This document shows positions 12,980 to 25,233 of a stretch of DNA of 64,000 nucleotides, piece by piece. Location: positions 392,551 to 456,550 of the forward strand of contig NW_025946489.1 in NCBI RefSeq assembly GCF_000764305.2, in the 5' to 3' direction. The notes under the pieces were generated by a model. It did no database searches. It worked only from the letters and a program-made list of their open reading frames with translations, and had not been told where the DNA came from. This stretch comes from Hyalella azteca. Lineage: Eukaryota; Arthropoda; Malacostraca; Amphipoda; Hyalellidae. The first letter of the stretch is position 1, and each line of letters opens with the position of its first letter. The position numbers were made by a program, and so were the translations under genes.

Positions 12980-13715
12980 GAGAGTGAGTGTGCTGGTAGA
13001 ACGTTTGCTTTCAGAGTGCTGTATTATTCGTACAGTTAGTGCGTTCTGTTGTGAAATAAAATTTAATACGTAACACAGTCCTAATGAGAGTGAGTGCAAA
13101 TATAGAACGTTTACTGTCAGAGAACTGTTATTTGTGCAAATGTGTGTGTATATATACTTGAATAGTTGGAAAATAAAATTCAAGTCGTTGTATAGACCTT
13201 GTGTGTGAATGTATTGATTGATATTTTGCGATCAGAATACTGCTTTGTATGTGCCAATGTGTGTGTTGCGCCCTTTTAAAATAAAATATAAGACATTGTA
13301 CGCACTAGTATATATGTGAATGTGTTGATTGAAAGTTTGCTATCAGAGTGTTTTATTAATCGAACCATATAAGTGCGTGGGTTATCCAATAAATTGAAAA
13401 CGCAAGTATTGATTGAGTTAGTGCTTGGTGATAGATCGTTTGCTATCAGAGTGCAGTATTAGTTGCTACAATAACTGTCTCCGGCTGTAAAATAGGACAA
13501 AATTTTGTTAAATAGATCATGTGTGTGATGACAGACCGAGTTTGGTACTGGACATCAAATCATATGTAGCAATAAGTTTGTTTAGCTGTTCAATTAAACA
13601 TATTACGCTTGACAGACCAGTCGTGTGTGATGAAATACCGTGTTTGGAACTGACATAATGTCATTTGTGGCATTCAATTTGGTCAGATAGAACGTCAAAT
13701 TTTACATGAATAAGA
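12980..13715. repeat. Highly degenerate tandem repeats, about 110-120 bp
   Basis: About five units carry GTGAATGTGTTGATTGA then AGTTTGCTATCAGAGTGCTGTATTA and an AAATAAAAT phrase (12985-13480). They grade into two units of about 105 bp with a GTGTGTGATGACAGACCG / GTTTGGTACTGGACAT core (13515-13700). Confidence 0.65.
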
Positions 13716-14395
13716 CTATTTACAGGAGACCGGTGAAGATTTCTTTGAAAATCCTGCAAGAAAATGATTGACTAAAATTCACTAATATCACAGTCGTCAG
13801 CCGTGTATAAGTGTCCTGTAATAGGTGCGATAGACCTTTTAATTCATATGCGAGTGCTGAACAGCCGCTATGTCATTCAACGTATATATAGTAACTTGAA
13901 CAGGTAAGCGCCATACAATGCTATTGTAGCATACGCAGAATCTAAAAATGAAACTAAAGAACCTCTTATTTGCACAAGCTCAAAAATGGCACCCATTTCC
14001 TAGTATGGTGCTCATTACCTCAAATCGATGCGGATTGAAACATAATCTATATTTAATTTCTCATGAGAATCTCCACGTTCGAAAATATACCCTATTCTAA
14101 ACGCTCTGTATACACGCCATTTCGATTTCGCTCAATTTTGCATACATTATTTTGGACCTTAAATCTTAATGTCAAGATCAGTTTAATTCAAAACGTGTCC
14201 CAGTGTCTACTAAATAACCTTCACTAATTATTCTCATTGTCCTTTGAAAGGGTTGGCCGCTGTTACTCCCCCGTCCCCTCTCCCAGGCTTCCTGCGCAGG
14301 ATGCTCCCCCGCGGAGCCTCTCCACCTGCCATCTGTGCGCGGTCCTTGCATGCAGCGACGGCGCTTGAGTCCTCCGAGGTCGCAGCTATCCTAGT
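13716..14395. other. No gene seen; GC-rich patch at the right
   Basis: Mostly AT-rich. 14255-14390 is distinctly GC-rich (CCCCCGTCCCCTCTCCCAGG and GCGGAGCC-type sequence) directly before the next minisatellite. No open frame there shows a recognisable motif. Confidence 0.4.
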
Positions 14396-14870
14396 AGGAC
14401 TAGTGTGTATCCTGGTGTCGTGATACTGACATGACTAGTGTTAAGGTGAAACTATTATTGTTCTTCTACTAACACGACACTTGTCAAGACGAAACTAGTG
14501 TGCATCCTGGTGTCGTGATACTGACATGACTAGTGTTAAGGTGAAACTATTATTGTTCTTCTACTAACACGTCACTTGTCAAGACGATACTAGAGTGTAT
14601 CTTGTTGTTGTGCAAAGACACGACTCTTGTCAAGGAGATACTAGAGTGCCTCTTGGTGTTGTGCAAAGACACGACTCTTGTCAAGGAGATACCAGAGTGC
14701 CTCTTGGTGTTGTGCAAAGACACGACTCTTGTCAAGCAAAACCATTATTATTGTGCCACTAACACGGCTCATGAAAGGTAAAAATATATAGTGTGTATCT
14801 TGGTGTCGTGCTACTGACTCGGTAACTTTCAAGGCGAAACTAGGATGCATCTTTGGTGAGATACTAAGAG
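14396..14870. repeat. Minisatellite, about 51-57 bp units
   Basis: Two long near-identical blocks (14400-14489 and 14496-14590, containing CCTGGTGTCGTGATACTGAC) are followed by three tight copies carrying CTCTTGGTGTTGTGCAAAGA and CACGACTCTTGTCAAGGAG (14595-14735) and two diverged ones. Higher-order structure of paired sub-units is visible. Confidence 0.85.
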
Positions 14871-15770
14871 GTTGTGATACCATCACGTCCTCTGTTGGGA
14901 CTAATTAAAGACTAAATCGTTGCAAGTGCTGTAAAATTATGCTTTTCGGAAGAAAGAATGGGATCTCCTGAAAACACGCATGTGCAATTTCATTGAGGAA
15001 GAGCTACATCAAACGTCTTTGGCTAGCGCTAAGGTGAAATCAGATTGAAATTCTAAGCAGTTTCGGCAAAAGTGGTTTTCTAAGCTGATAACGGATTTTT
15101 CGTCGTATTACCCATTTGATTGATGCATAGATTTAGGTTAAAATTGCACTGTTCATGTTAAAAAGCTGCCCGGTGTGTACTTAAATCCTCAACCAATCCA
15201 GCGTTAAAGATTTTTTTGCAACCAAATAAATTGTTGCCTTTCAACGGTGTCATTAACATATTTTGAATACATTTTAATATATTTATCGTACCACGTAACT
15301 CGCGTAAACGATATAATTCGAAATAATATTTTATCATATGAGTTTAGTTTCTGCGGAATAATTGTCTCATTGCCTCCATCAAAAAATAATGATAATTATT
15401 ATTACTGGCAATCGATGAACAAAATTATTTGCAAGCACTTTGTTAATTCAATGTAAAACGTGTCAACACAGTGTGCAGCAAGTGTTAAATCTGATCAATT
15501 ATGCTGATCTTATATAAAGCATTGATCAAAGGGAAAATTTTAGGGGAAAACATTACTGTAACCTTGAATATAAACTGAGAGCACAGCTTCCTCTAACCAT
15601 CAATAGGCAGTAAATTATTGAAACAAATGCAAGGCTAATAAAACGATTAAATTTTGTCGTACTATAACAAATGTCAATAGAAACATTATTTTATCAAGAA
15701 ACTCTCCATGAAGGCTTGCGGGGATGATGAAGCGTGCGACATTCGTTAACAATGTACTTAAAGTAATACA
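14871..15770. other. No gene seen
   Basis: AT-rich intergenic sequence with no recognisable coding or RNA feature. Confidence 0.4.
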
Positions 15771-16160
15771 CCGATAACGAACCAAACTATACCGAACTAT
15801 ATGATACCGTTACCGAACTATGCTGAACTATAAGATACCGTTACTGAACCTAACTATACCGAACTATAAGATACTGTTACCAAACCGAACTATACCGAAC
15901 TATAAGATATCGTTACCAAACCGAACTATACCGAACTATAAGAGACCGTTACCGAACCGAACTATAAGATACCGATACCGAACCGAGCTATACCGAACTA
16001 TGAGATACCGTTACCTAACCGATCAATACCAAAAATATAGTATATCGATACCGAACTTAACTATTAAACACCGATACTGAACTGGACTATACCGAACTAT
16101 AAGATACCACGCGCACCGTTACCGAACCGGACAACGCCGAACTATGAGACACCGGTACTA
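15771..16160. repeat. Degenerate minisatellite of ACCGAACTATA phrases
   Basis: About ten units of roughly 25-40 bp combine AACTATACCGAACTATAAGA with TACCGTTACCGAACCG. Sub-unit order varies, suggesting repeated local rearrangement. The open frame at 15820-16080 reads through the repeat and is not a gene candidate. Confidence 0.85.
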
Positions 16161-16465
16161 AACCAAACCTTGCCGAAATATAAGATACGGATACTGATGC
16201 CATCGTTAACACTGAACTAAAAGTCTTACATCGGCACCGATATCGTACCGCCGCATGGCAACACTGTCCGAGCGGACATATCAACATCAGCGCGCGACAC
16301 TGAAAGTTCATTCTTGACTTCCATAAATAGTTCACTCGGTCCCATAACTGCATCCGTTCTTCAATAGGGAATCGTACATAAACGATCGTAATTATCTTCC
16401 GTAAGTTTGATGTCCTGTAAGGTTCTGCCGACAACGGCGCCTTAACCAAAAGTGGCGTAGCTGAG
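16161..16465. other. No gene seen
   Basis: Short spacer between two tandem arrays; nothing recognised. Confidence 0.35.
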
Positions 16466-16722
16466 GCGGACATCGGAGGTCTGTCCATGGACTGTAGAAG
16501 TCCAACTGTGGACATCGGAGGACTGGCCGTGGACGTCGGAGACCTGGCGGTGGACATCGGACGTCTGTCCGTGAACATTGGAATTCCAACTGTGGACATC
16601 GGAGGTCTGGCCGTGGACATCGGAGGCCTGGCAGTGGACATCGGAGGTCTGGCCACGGACATCGGAGGCCTGGCAGTGGACATCGGAGGTCTCGCCACGG
16701 ACATCGGAGGTCTGGCAGTGGA
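16466..16722. repeat. 21-bp minisatellite, about 12 units
   Basis: Unit GTGGACATCGGAGGTCTGGC plus one base, repeated about twelve times with substitutions. Because the unit is 21 bp, frames remain open on both strands: plus reads a VDIGGLA heptad (16487-16882), and minus frames read MSTARPP- and LRCPLPG-like heptads. I consider these consequences of the repeat. Confidence 0.92.
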
Positions 16723-18365
16723 CACGGTCCAATTAGTAAGCTATGCCTGTTATGCTCTCGACATGCCGATCTGTCGGAGGCCGCGCAGCTATTCTCTAAA
16801 TGCTCATTACACATCACAAAATGCCATTATGACTCAACCAATCGGCAATTGCTTGCTTAAATATGTTTTTCCTGCGGAGTAATTCAATTGAAGAAGGTGC
16901 CTGCCTTACAGCCAGCACATTATTTTGTTTATATTGACGCTAACGGCTTTGAAGCACTCATGAAATTTCAGCGCCGAAGTCAAATATCTAACGACGGCTG
17001 TACATGATCACCGCCTGCACACGTCCGACCAACCTCAATAAGCTTCAGATATTTCGGAGTTGGTTGCTTAGAATAGATAAAAACAGTGACATTCAACAGT
17101 CTCTTTATCAAGTAAACTTTCCAATCAGCAGTATATTTCCTAAAAAAATAACGTCAATTACTAGTTTGAAACCTCATTCACAATATAAACATAATTTTAA
17201 AAACCTCCTATTCATTTCCCGTTTTGTAAATATATTTTAAAACAGATTCTAATAGATTATATTTCTCATAAATAATTATTCGTTTCGTTTCATGAAATCC
17301 TGTTTTCAAATTTCGCTAGAAAAGTTAATTAAACATCACCAAAAACATGGGGCAGGCTTCATAAAATTGTTTCAAATTTCTAAGCGGAATTCAGATCAGA
17401 TTTTGAATTGTGCCGCAAAATTTTGATTGGATCTTGCTTTATTTCATAAAACGTAAATTTCAATAATTCTATGATGTACAATGAAATTCGATTTGATAAC
17501 GGAAATAAGAACAGCTAGGATTAGCATATCTCGAGCATTATCTATCCAGCGGTTTATAATGCAGAATATTTAGTAGAAGTTTTTATGCGTTTGGAGTCTT
17601 GCTTGCATCACGGATACCATCCCATTTCACTCATGGTTGAACTAATACAGATACATTCATATGCATTATTTAATAGAATATATTATAAACCCATTCTCCT
17701 TTTAAGCTAAAAGCCGCCAATTTCGGTATAGGCGGGCTCTAAATTGGTATTTTAGAGCCCGCCTATTACAATATATCTCCAATTTAGATATATTGAGGCA
17801 TAGTACTTAAAAAATGTTTCGTGCCAGCTGAAGCATATATATATTGACGATTAAAACAGTTAATCTGTTTATCGTGCTACCAACATTAACCTGGCACCTC
17901 GGTTGACCAGCTTCTCGTCTCAACCTGTTATGTCGGGTTGAATTGATAGGTTATACCGTTGGGTTAATCAATCTGGTACTGCACACGACATTCCGAGCAA
18001 CGACTGTTCAGTTTGATAGTAAACAATATTTTTACACGAGATTTTCCTATAGCTTTCAATTATCAATAACTTGCTTAGAACTTTATTAAATGGGATTAAT
18101 TTTATTCCGAAACACTTTGATTGATATAAAGGTTAAGTGATAATCCCCAAAACGAAAACCAAAAATTATTTATTAACAGATCCCCTTACTGCATATTTAC
18201 TTACTGCGCTTTATTGTAATACTGATAGCATGGATGAGTTAAAATCAAGATTACATTGCGATTTAACAATACTAATTAAAGTTGATTGTATCAATTTTTA
18301 ATACCGATTCTGTCGGTGCATTACAGCGTTAGTGAGATTAAGAACTTTAAATCCTTTTTAGCATT
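16723..18365. other. No gene seen; contains two perfect hairpins
   Basis: AT-rich intergenic sequence. The notable structure is the pair of perfect inverted repeats at 17728-17795, listed separately. The open frame 17004-17240 is unrecognised. Confidence 0.4.
17728..17795. repeat. Two adjacent perfect hairpins with 7-nt loops
   Basis: Arms ATAGGCGGGCTCTAAA (17728-17743) and TTTAGAGCCCGCCTAT (17751-17766) pair perfectly over 16 bp with loop TTGGTAT. Two bases on, CAATATATCT (17769-17778) pairs with AGATATATTG (17786-17795), again with a 7-nt loop. The first stem is far more GC-rich than its surroundings. Confidence 0.8.
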
Positions 18366-18614
18366 ATATGCCGACTATGATAACTTACCGTGAAAGGTAT
18401 ATCACCCCCTGCAGCTTCATATGCCGGCTATTATAATAACTTACCCTGAGAGGTATATCACTCCTAGCTTCTTATGCCGGCTATAATAACTTACCCTGAA
18501 AGGTATATCACTCCTAGCTTCATATGCCGGCTATAATAACTTACCCTGAAAGGTACATAACCCCTAGCTTCATATGTCCACTATAATAACTTACCCTGAA
18601 AACAGCTCCTCCTA
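18366..18614. repeat. Tandem repeat, about 50-56 bp, five units
   Basis: Units contain ATGCCGGCTATAATAACTTA and CCCTGAAAGGTATATCACTCCTAGCTTCAT-type sequence; starts near 18368, 18421, 18474, 18524 and 18574. The last copy is truncated and diverged. Confidence 0.88.
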
Positions 18615-19024
18615 GCTATATAGTTATGATTTATTAAAGTAACTGTAATTATTAACTCTAGTAGTTAGTAACAGTGTTAACTGAAGTGTATCTGAATTAG
18701 TCGAGGCTACTTGAATTGCTAGTCAAATTTGAAAATGTACTCAGTTTAGCCATTTTGTTATTGTTATACTTTCAACCTCCTGAGAATTACTTATATGAAT
18801 GATTTTATGATTTAAAACTTCCACATTTTTATTTGCCATTTGTCGCCACGTATCGCACGTAAACTTCTATGAAACGTTTTGCATGCATCATCTGACCATC
18901 AGGAAAGCTCAGAAACATGTCAGTATAATATTCCAGGGAAATCTCAAACCGCATTTAAACGTTTGTCTAAATGCAGACAGTAATTATATATAACTAGACC
19001 TGTAGATATTAGACACGAGTAGCA
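18615..19024. other. No gene seen
   Basis: AT-rich spacer; nothing recognised. Confidence 0.35.
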
Positions 19025-19437
19025 TTTATGAAAAACATTTTTGTGTATATGTAACCACTGAGTAAACTTTGTTTAATATTTTTAAAACTAATTTAATTGC
19101 TATAAGATTCGTTTGACTACATAAAGCTTGAAAGCTTCAGTGCTCGAAACATTCAAGCGGCGTTTATGCATGTAGAAATTTTTGTGTATGTGTAACCAAT
19201 GGGTAAAAGTTCTTTATTATTAAAGCTAATTTAATTGCTGTAAGATTCGTTTGGCTACATGAAGCTTGAAAGCTTCAGTGCTCGAAACATTCAAGCGGCG
19301 TTTATGCATGTAGAAATTTTTGTGTATATGTAACCAATGGGTAAAAGTTCTTTATTATTAAAGCTAATTTAATTGCTACAAAATTCGTTTGGCTACATGA
19401 AGCTTGAAAGCTTCAGTGCTCGAAACATTCATGCGGC
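19025..19437. repeat. 138-bp tandem repeat, three units
   Basis: Three very similar units with AATTTAATTGCT starting near 19090, 19228 and 19366. Each includes a small palindrome AAGCTTGAAAGCTT followed by CAGTGCTCGAAACATTCAAG and TTTTTGTGTATATGTAACCA. The third copy ends abruptly in unrelated GC-rich sequence at about 19437. Confidence 0.9.
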
Positions 19438-19599
19438 GTTGCTGAACAATCGGACACGGCAGTTGCAGGGCGGCATATCGATCTCCTGCGCACATCTAAG
19501 CAGAACTGCGAACCATAAATCCTCGACGTCCAGGAGCTACCCAGCGCCATTTGCTTCACAACCGAAACGTGCGGCTGTCAGACTACATAAATGGGGGGC

Positions 19600-20045
19600 T
19601 GTTTGTCATGCTGCATGCTAGGTGGAGGGGGCAGAGGGGTTATAACGCGGTCTGCATGATAACGTACAGAGTGTATATCCGTTTGTCATGCTGCAACGCG
19701 GTCTGCATGATAACGCACAGAGTGTATATCCGTTTGTCATGCTGCGTGCTAGGTGGAGGGGGCAGAGGTGTTATACCGCGGTCTGCATGATAACGCACAG
19801 AGTGTATATCCGTTTGTCATGCTGCATGCTAGGTGGAGGTGTTAGGGGGTTATAACGTGGTCTGCATGATAACGTACAGAGTGTATATCCGTTTGTCATG
19901 TTGCATGCTAGGTGGAGGGGGCAGGGTGCATGACAACGAACAGAGTGTATATCAGTTTGTCATGCTGCATGCTACGTGGAGTAGAGGGGCGGGGTCTCAT
20001 AACGCCATATGCATGATAATATATAGTTTATGTTCGTTTGTAATA
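19600..20045. repeat. Tandem repeat, about 80 bp with 50-bp short forms
   Basis: GTTTGTCATGCTGCATGCTA, then GGTGGAGGGGGCAGAGGGGTTATAAC-type, then TCTGCATGATAAC and AGAGTGTATATCC recur about six times (starts near 19601, 19681, 19731, 19812, 19892, 19956). Some copies lack the G-rich segment. Open frames at 19551-19790 and 19833-20063 read through the array and are not genes. Confidence 0.85.
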
Positions 20046-21254
20046 AACAGCGTGTGCTTGTAATAAAATGCAAGCTTCCTTCTAGAGCGTCGTTGCAGTG
20101 TGAAGCCCTCGTTTATTGAGTTATGTATGAATCAAGAATAATATACAAGCTCCAAAACATTAAACTGTAGTAATACTATTTCAACGAGACCGCGGTATTC
20201 TTTGTAACTTACTTTATTCGACGCAATAAATCCTGTGATTTAAGCGATACCGGCATGTTCAATGCACTCAAATTATTGCTATATTCAAACATCAGTAAAA
20301 TTACAGGTTAATGTGATACATGTTCTGAAGAAATTCAACGAGGCAGATCTCTGCATATCATGGTTGGCAGGGCAAGTCATAATGGTTTTAATTCTCTTGC
20401 GCAATCCTTGACTAAAAGGTAGTATAACATCTATAACACCGGCATTAGCTCTTTAAATTTTAAATTTAATCATGTAAAATTAATGTGTAAACATGGTTGA
20501 TGTTCACAAAGTGTTCAACAAGGAAGTATTTAGCTTTTATGGCGCCATAATCGTTTCTCAAACGCAACGCCTCAAGTTCCGATTATTTTTAAGTGTTCTT
20601 TAAACATTAATTTTATTGCAGAGTGCCTCTCCAGTCGTAACAATAGTACACAGTTATATCAAGATAGAATAGCTGTATTTATGATAACATGATATATATT
20701 ATCTAAAAGCAGACTCTGACGAGCTAAGCAGTCGTGGCATTTACGATCACTGCGTTGTATTGATCGGTGACGCCCCCTAAAGTTTTCAGCGTCATGCATG
20801 AGTTGGATTAATGACATTATGCAACGAATTTTTTTCATTATTCCATCACATGTTGAATTATGACCTTATTAAACTTGTTGTGCACATGAGGGAGGTGAAG
20901 AAAATTTTACGAGAGTTGGTTTCTATTTAACAGGTGATTGACTTGCTTTGAAAACGAACATTACATAGGAAGAATATCTAGAAAAAGTACGAAATATATC
21001 CGATTTCTTACATTCCAATAATTTTAGCTCGCGGCTTTAATGATTTACCAATAAAATTCTACTTACACATTGTAATAGATTTCTCACAGCCCTAAAATAT
21101 TCTTAAGTTTGTGTTTTTGTTTTTATCAGACTTGATGCCGCCCTCGATCCATTGCTGGTAATTCAATTGCTGAACTAAATAAGGTTTTCACCGCAGGCGT
21201 CGCCGCGACTCACTTCCGTGTCAACAAAAACTCGAGAGCCACACATGTACGAAC

Positions 21255-21415
21255 ACTCAGAAAAATTAAGAGGTTATTTTGTCAGAATGATCACACACTT
21301 TTTTCACACAGCATGAGCAAAGGGCGGACGTAGCACTGATACAACCTGGTCCCGGATCAAACCATGAGTCTGCATGACCGACATAAGAGCAAAAATGTAT
21401 CGTCATTTGGACAAA
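21255..21415 (+). repeat. Dispersed repeat, copy 2 of 2
   Basis: Shares ordered blocks with 12080-12220 (CACTCAGAAAAA, GTAGCACTGATAC, ATGACCGACATAAGAG, ATTTGGACAAA) on the same strand. Class unknown. Confidence 0.55.
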
Positions 21416-23109
21416 TTTTCATTAATTTCTCTGGATGAAAATGTCCAGCGTCGTCAGCATCGTGATGGTGAGTATATATATACCAACACAGACCCAGAAA
21501 AAAATTCGACTCTAGGAGAAAAACACGAGTTTACACATAAACAAATCGATAGGGATTACCCGTAAATATTAACAAATCATACGTAGTCGTAAGATATTCG
21601 AAAATCCACCTGATTGTGAAAGAGTTACACATGCATTGTTATTAAAGCTAGCTGGATATAGTAATTAATTACTTCTCACCGTTTTCTGTAAGCCATAGAT
21701 AATTTTGCTCTGGTTGTTAGTTTACATGCAGTTAATTATCTTTCATTTCATCTTTGCTAATATAGCACAGGATTCCGCAAGCCAATATTCATAGATGTTT
21801 TTGCTTTAAAAATGTAATTATTGAAAACTCATAATAAAATTTTATTATTACGGTTCATGCAGTAAATTTGGAAGTCATATATGGTGCAATGATGTATATT
21901 GAATATGAGATTGTCATTATTCACGTTAAAGTGAAAAATTTTTTATTCATGAAATCGAGATGTCATTAAAATCGTTCAAATCGGTATAGTAACAGCACAT
22001 AAAAGACTGGAAATTTATTTGTAATTTCTTTTAAATAATCATGAAATGCATAAATCATAAAATAAAATCAAACGACAAAAACAGACAACGAGTTATAATT
22101 TCATAGCAATCTCAGTCAATGGAATTTACACTGTACGTCTCATCGTCCATTAGATGCTCACCGGCTGAACTCTGTTTATTCAATACGCACAAATATACGG
22201 ACATTAACAAATATTTTGCACGTGACCCGTTCTTATACAGGTGCTAATTAAGTTCAATTGCAACCCAGGTTCTACCGGTGCAGATGTTTCTTTGAACAGT
22301 CGTCTGCTTAATTTGTATACTGTGGTGCCTTTAAAAATAATTTAGTTTATTAAATATTGTTTTGCTTCAACGGTGCCCATTATTGTACTGCTAAGCAATC
22401 TTCATGGCTACATTAGATGAACGTTAATTTGAGCCGTCGTCATACGGCGATTGCTTTGACTGTTATTTCTTATATTCTAGTTGCCAAACTAGAAATATAT
22501 GAGTTGTCAGTGTCATACTATATATATCATGAAAAATATCATGTTAGCAGTGGGTAATTGCATCTGAAGATATTCAGTAAGCTACCCAAAGTCATCATCT
22601 TCGTAAGCGTTCGACAACCATAAAATAAAATGTATATATATATAATCAGTATATGCATTATCTAGGCTAACGTATGTTTTCTCAGCCCTCCTTGCTGTGT
22701 TTGTCTCTGACTTCCAACGTACCTAAAATAACAAGCCTTGTCTCTTCCCCACAGCTGAGCCGCACAATGACGTTTATACGTGTACAAGGGGACGTTTTCC
22801 CTCAACTTCCCTTCGTAAACCCCTTGTTGGGCTGACAGCACCTCGTCTCCCCTCACCTAGCGCCAGAGGGGAGACAGGACCCCTCCTGCGGTACATTAGC
22901 ACCTCGGCCCTCCAACTCGATTATGTAAGCTCACGAACATTGAAGATATTTGCTGAAATGTGGGAGTCAGTCTTTTTTTCTGATTTCCTTAGTATGTCAT
23001 ACAAAATTCGCCTAGATAAAAGATAAAACTAGTATTTAATTCATTGCACATTAGAGGTTCTTCAAACAACTATTCGCCATATTTGTTTGAGCCAAATTTT
23101 GTATGAATT

Positions 23110-23290
23110 TAATTTAATAGTTAACATAAAGTCAGCTATATGTTAACTAATATTAAAAATATATTAGTTAATTATTAATCATTATTAGTTATTTATTAAT
23201 ATATATATTAATATAGTTAATATATATTAATATTTATATAGTTATATATTAATTATCAGTTATTTAATATTAATAATAAATAGTCAGCTC
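23110..23290. repeat. AT-only low-complexity tract
   Basis: TTAATATATATTAATA-type sequence with many small self-complementary segments and almost no G or C. Confidence 0.85.
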
Positions 23291-24813
23291 AATAATATTA
23301 ACATTGACCGAAGAGCAAGAATGCAACTCCAACGATAATTTTTACTTGTGCTCTCAATGTAAAAAATGCGCCTTTCTAAAATATTAGAATTTTTTCCATA
23401 TCTTTAATGTTGCCCATATATAACAAGATAAACGGCTTATAGAGACCTGTAATCATTATAGGTTGTTTCCGTGTTTGAAGTACAATTGCAATGAGCAATC
23501 ATGCGCAAAACAAAAGATTACTAATTAAATAAAAAAAAGTACGTTATCTGTCTAAGACAATCATGAATAATCATCTTCCGGAACTGGTCAGAGTTAAAAA
23601 AATTAGAATACTAATGAAAACAAATACCTACATAGTTCTTTTTTGAAGAAAAATGGATGCACTTCCAGATAATTGTCAATTTTCCAATCTTGGTTTACAC
23701 GTCGCTGTAGAAATAGGATAGCAGATACATGGCACTGAACAAAGGCGTATCAGAACTCCCATATGGACTCATCTAAAGTTAATGGGAGCACTGGATGGTA
23801 AGTCGGTATAGCATTAAAGGCTTCTATAGGTTAGAAGATCTTTATGACAGGTAGTAAGTTAGTTAGAACCGTGAACTCCCACCGTCGAGAACAAACATCC
23901 AATCTTATGGTTCATTATTTGGTCGTCGGACTTGTGGCATGATATACTATTATTATCGTGTGGGCTTGTGATCTAAAACATCACCGCCCACACCTACACA
24001 TGATTCTCATGATACTACGAAACTATAGCTATCAAGGATCCTCAAAGGTTTTTGTATTAGACACACCTAATTCAGGAGAGGTATATGTACATATATACGG
24101 ACCTGCATGGGTGCTGTTTAATGAATGAACGTGAGAGCGATGTATTGGACCAATAAAATAATTGACACTCTTAATTTGAAAATTTTAACTGGAATTTCAC
24201 ACACACGTAGAATTTTCTGAAAAAATGACGCTGCCGATGTTGAATTTAATGCACATATGATGAAATAAACTGCAACATTTTACAACAACATGGTACCAGA
24301 CGAGTTCACTTATAAAAATAGTCTCATATCAAAACATCTAACAAGAGCAATTGCTTTCCTGTTCAAAAACAATCTTAATCGTAAATAAACGTATTATTAT
24401 TGTAATTTTAACTGTCCACATTCTAGTTCAAGCTTTTAATCGAAAAATATCAGTCGAGACATTACTTGTAGAGATTCATTACATCGTATCTCTCGTCATT
24501 TTATTACAGTTCCAAGCTATGAATTTATCCCATATTTTCACTACGAAAGCTAGTAATAGTATATAATTTCAGCTGCTCGGTGAAGTGATAAATGTGAGGA
24601 TAAATGATGCTATCAACACCTCAACCTTGAGACCGCGGAGGTTCTATTTTTTTTTAATATGAAGCTTGTGGGGGAACCCGCCTGTCCAGCTGACGGAGGG
24701 TGCCGACAGCCGAGCATTGTGGGATATGAGTTTTTCTAACGTATCTTGACATAGATTAAATCATTATAAATCTACCATATTAGGTAGAAATTTAACACAG
24801 AATACTTCTATAA

Positions 24814-25233
24814 TTATGCAATAGATGCAAAAGAATTCGAGAGTAATGGAGAGGTAATGTGTATATTAAATTGGGTTAGAAGGTAAATAAGTTTGAAAAC
24901 CACTGGTTTATTCTCAGTAACAAGTTTCACGATTGAAAGTTTAGAGACGCTTATAATCGAAGTTTTTGCGTTAACGGTTTGAAAATACAAGGTGCGATTT
25001 TTGTTGTAATGGACCTTAAAATGCGATAAATAATGATGAAATAATAATAAACAGCTGGTACAAACAATCTGCAAGTAATGATTTCCATATTGGTTGTCGA
25101 AAATTATTGGAAATTGAAATGAAGAGTTATTATTTCTATTAAAAAAATCTGTATAACCACACGTTTCTTCGAATGTACAACAATTTACAATGATATATGG
25201 CGCAATTCGTAAAACAATAATATCCATGAGCAA
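24814..25233 (-). pseudogene. Possible MAM-domain-like fragment (weak)
   Basis: A minus-strand open frame of 139 codons contains CTFEETCGYT followed about 28 residues later by GNHYLQIV. MAM domains commonly begin with a CxFE-x-CG[WY] motif and have a G-H-Y-hydrophobic motif 30-50 residues later, so the spacing is suggestive. The remainder lacks the expected downstream cysteine and strand motifs, composition is AT-rich, and no convincing splice sites were identified. This may be an exon remnant or chance. Confidence 0.15.

Larger units (their letters stand above)
20046..24813. other. Long non-coding stretch
   Basis: No gene recognised. It holds the second copy of the 12.1 kb repeat (21255-21415), a nearly pure A/T tract at 23110-23290, and a relatively GC-rich patch at 22670-22915 whose open frame (minus, 22662-22856) resembles no family I know. 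Confidence 0.4.

Noticed and set aside
16087..16817. Long minus-strand ORF (212 codons) with MSTARPP repeats
   Set aside because: It runs through the 21-bp repeat and its neighbour; repeat periodicity explains the open frame.
1719..20045. CRISPR-like arrays of regularly spaced short repeats
   Set aside because: Units are contiguous with no unique spacers, there are no cas genes, and the genome is eukaryotic.
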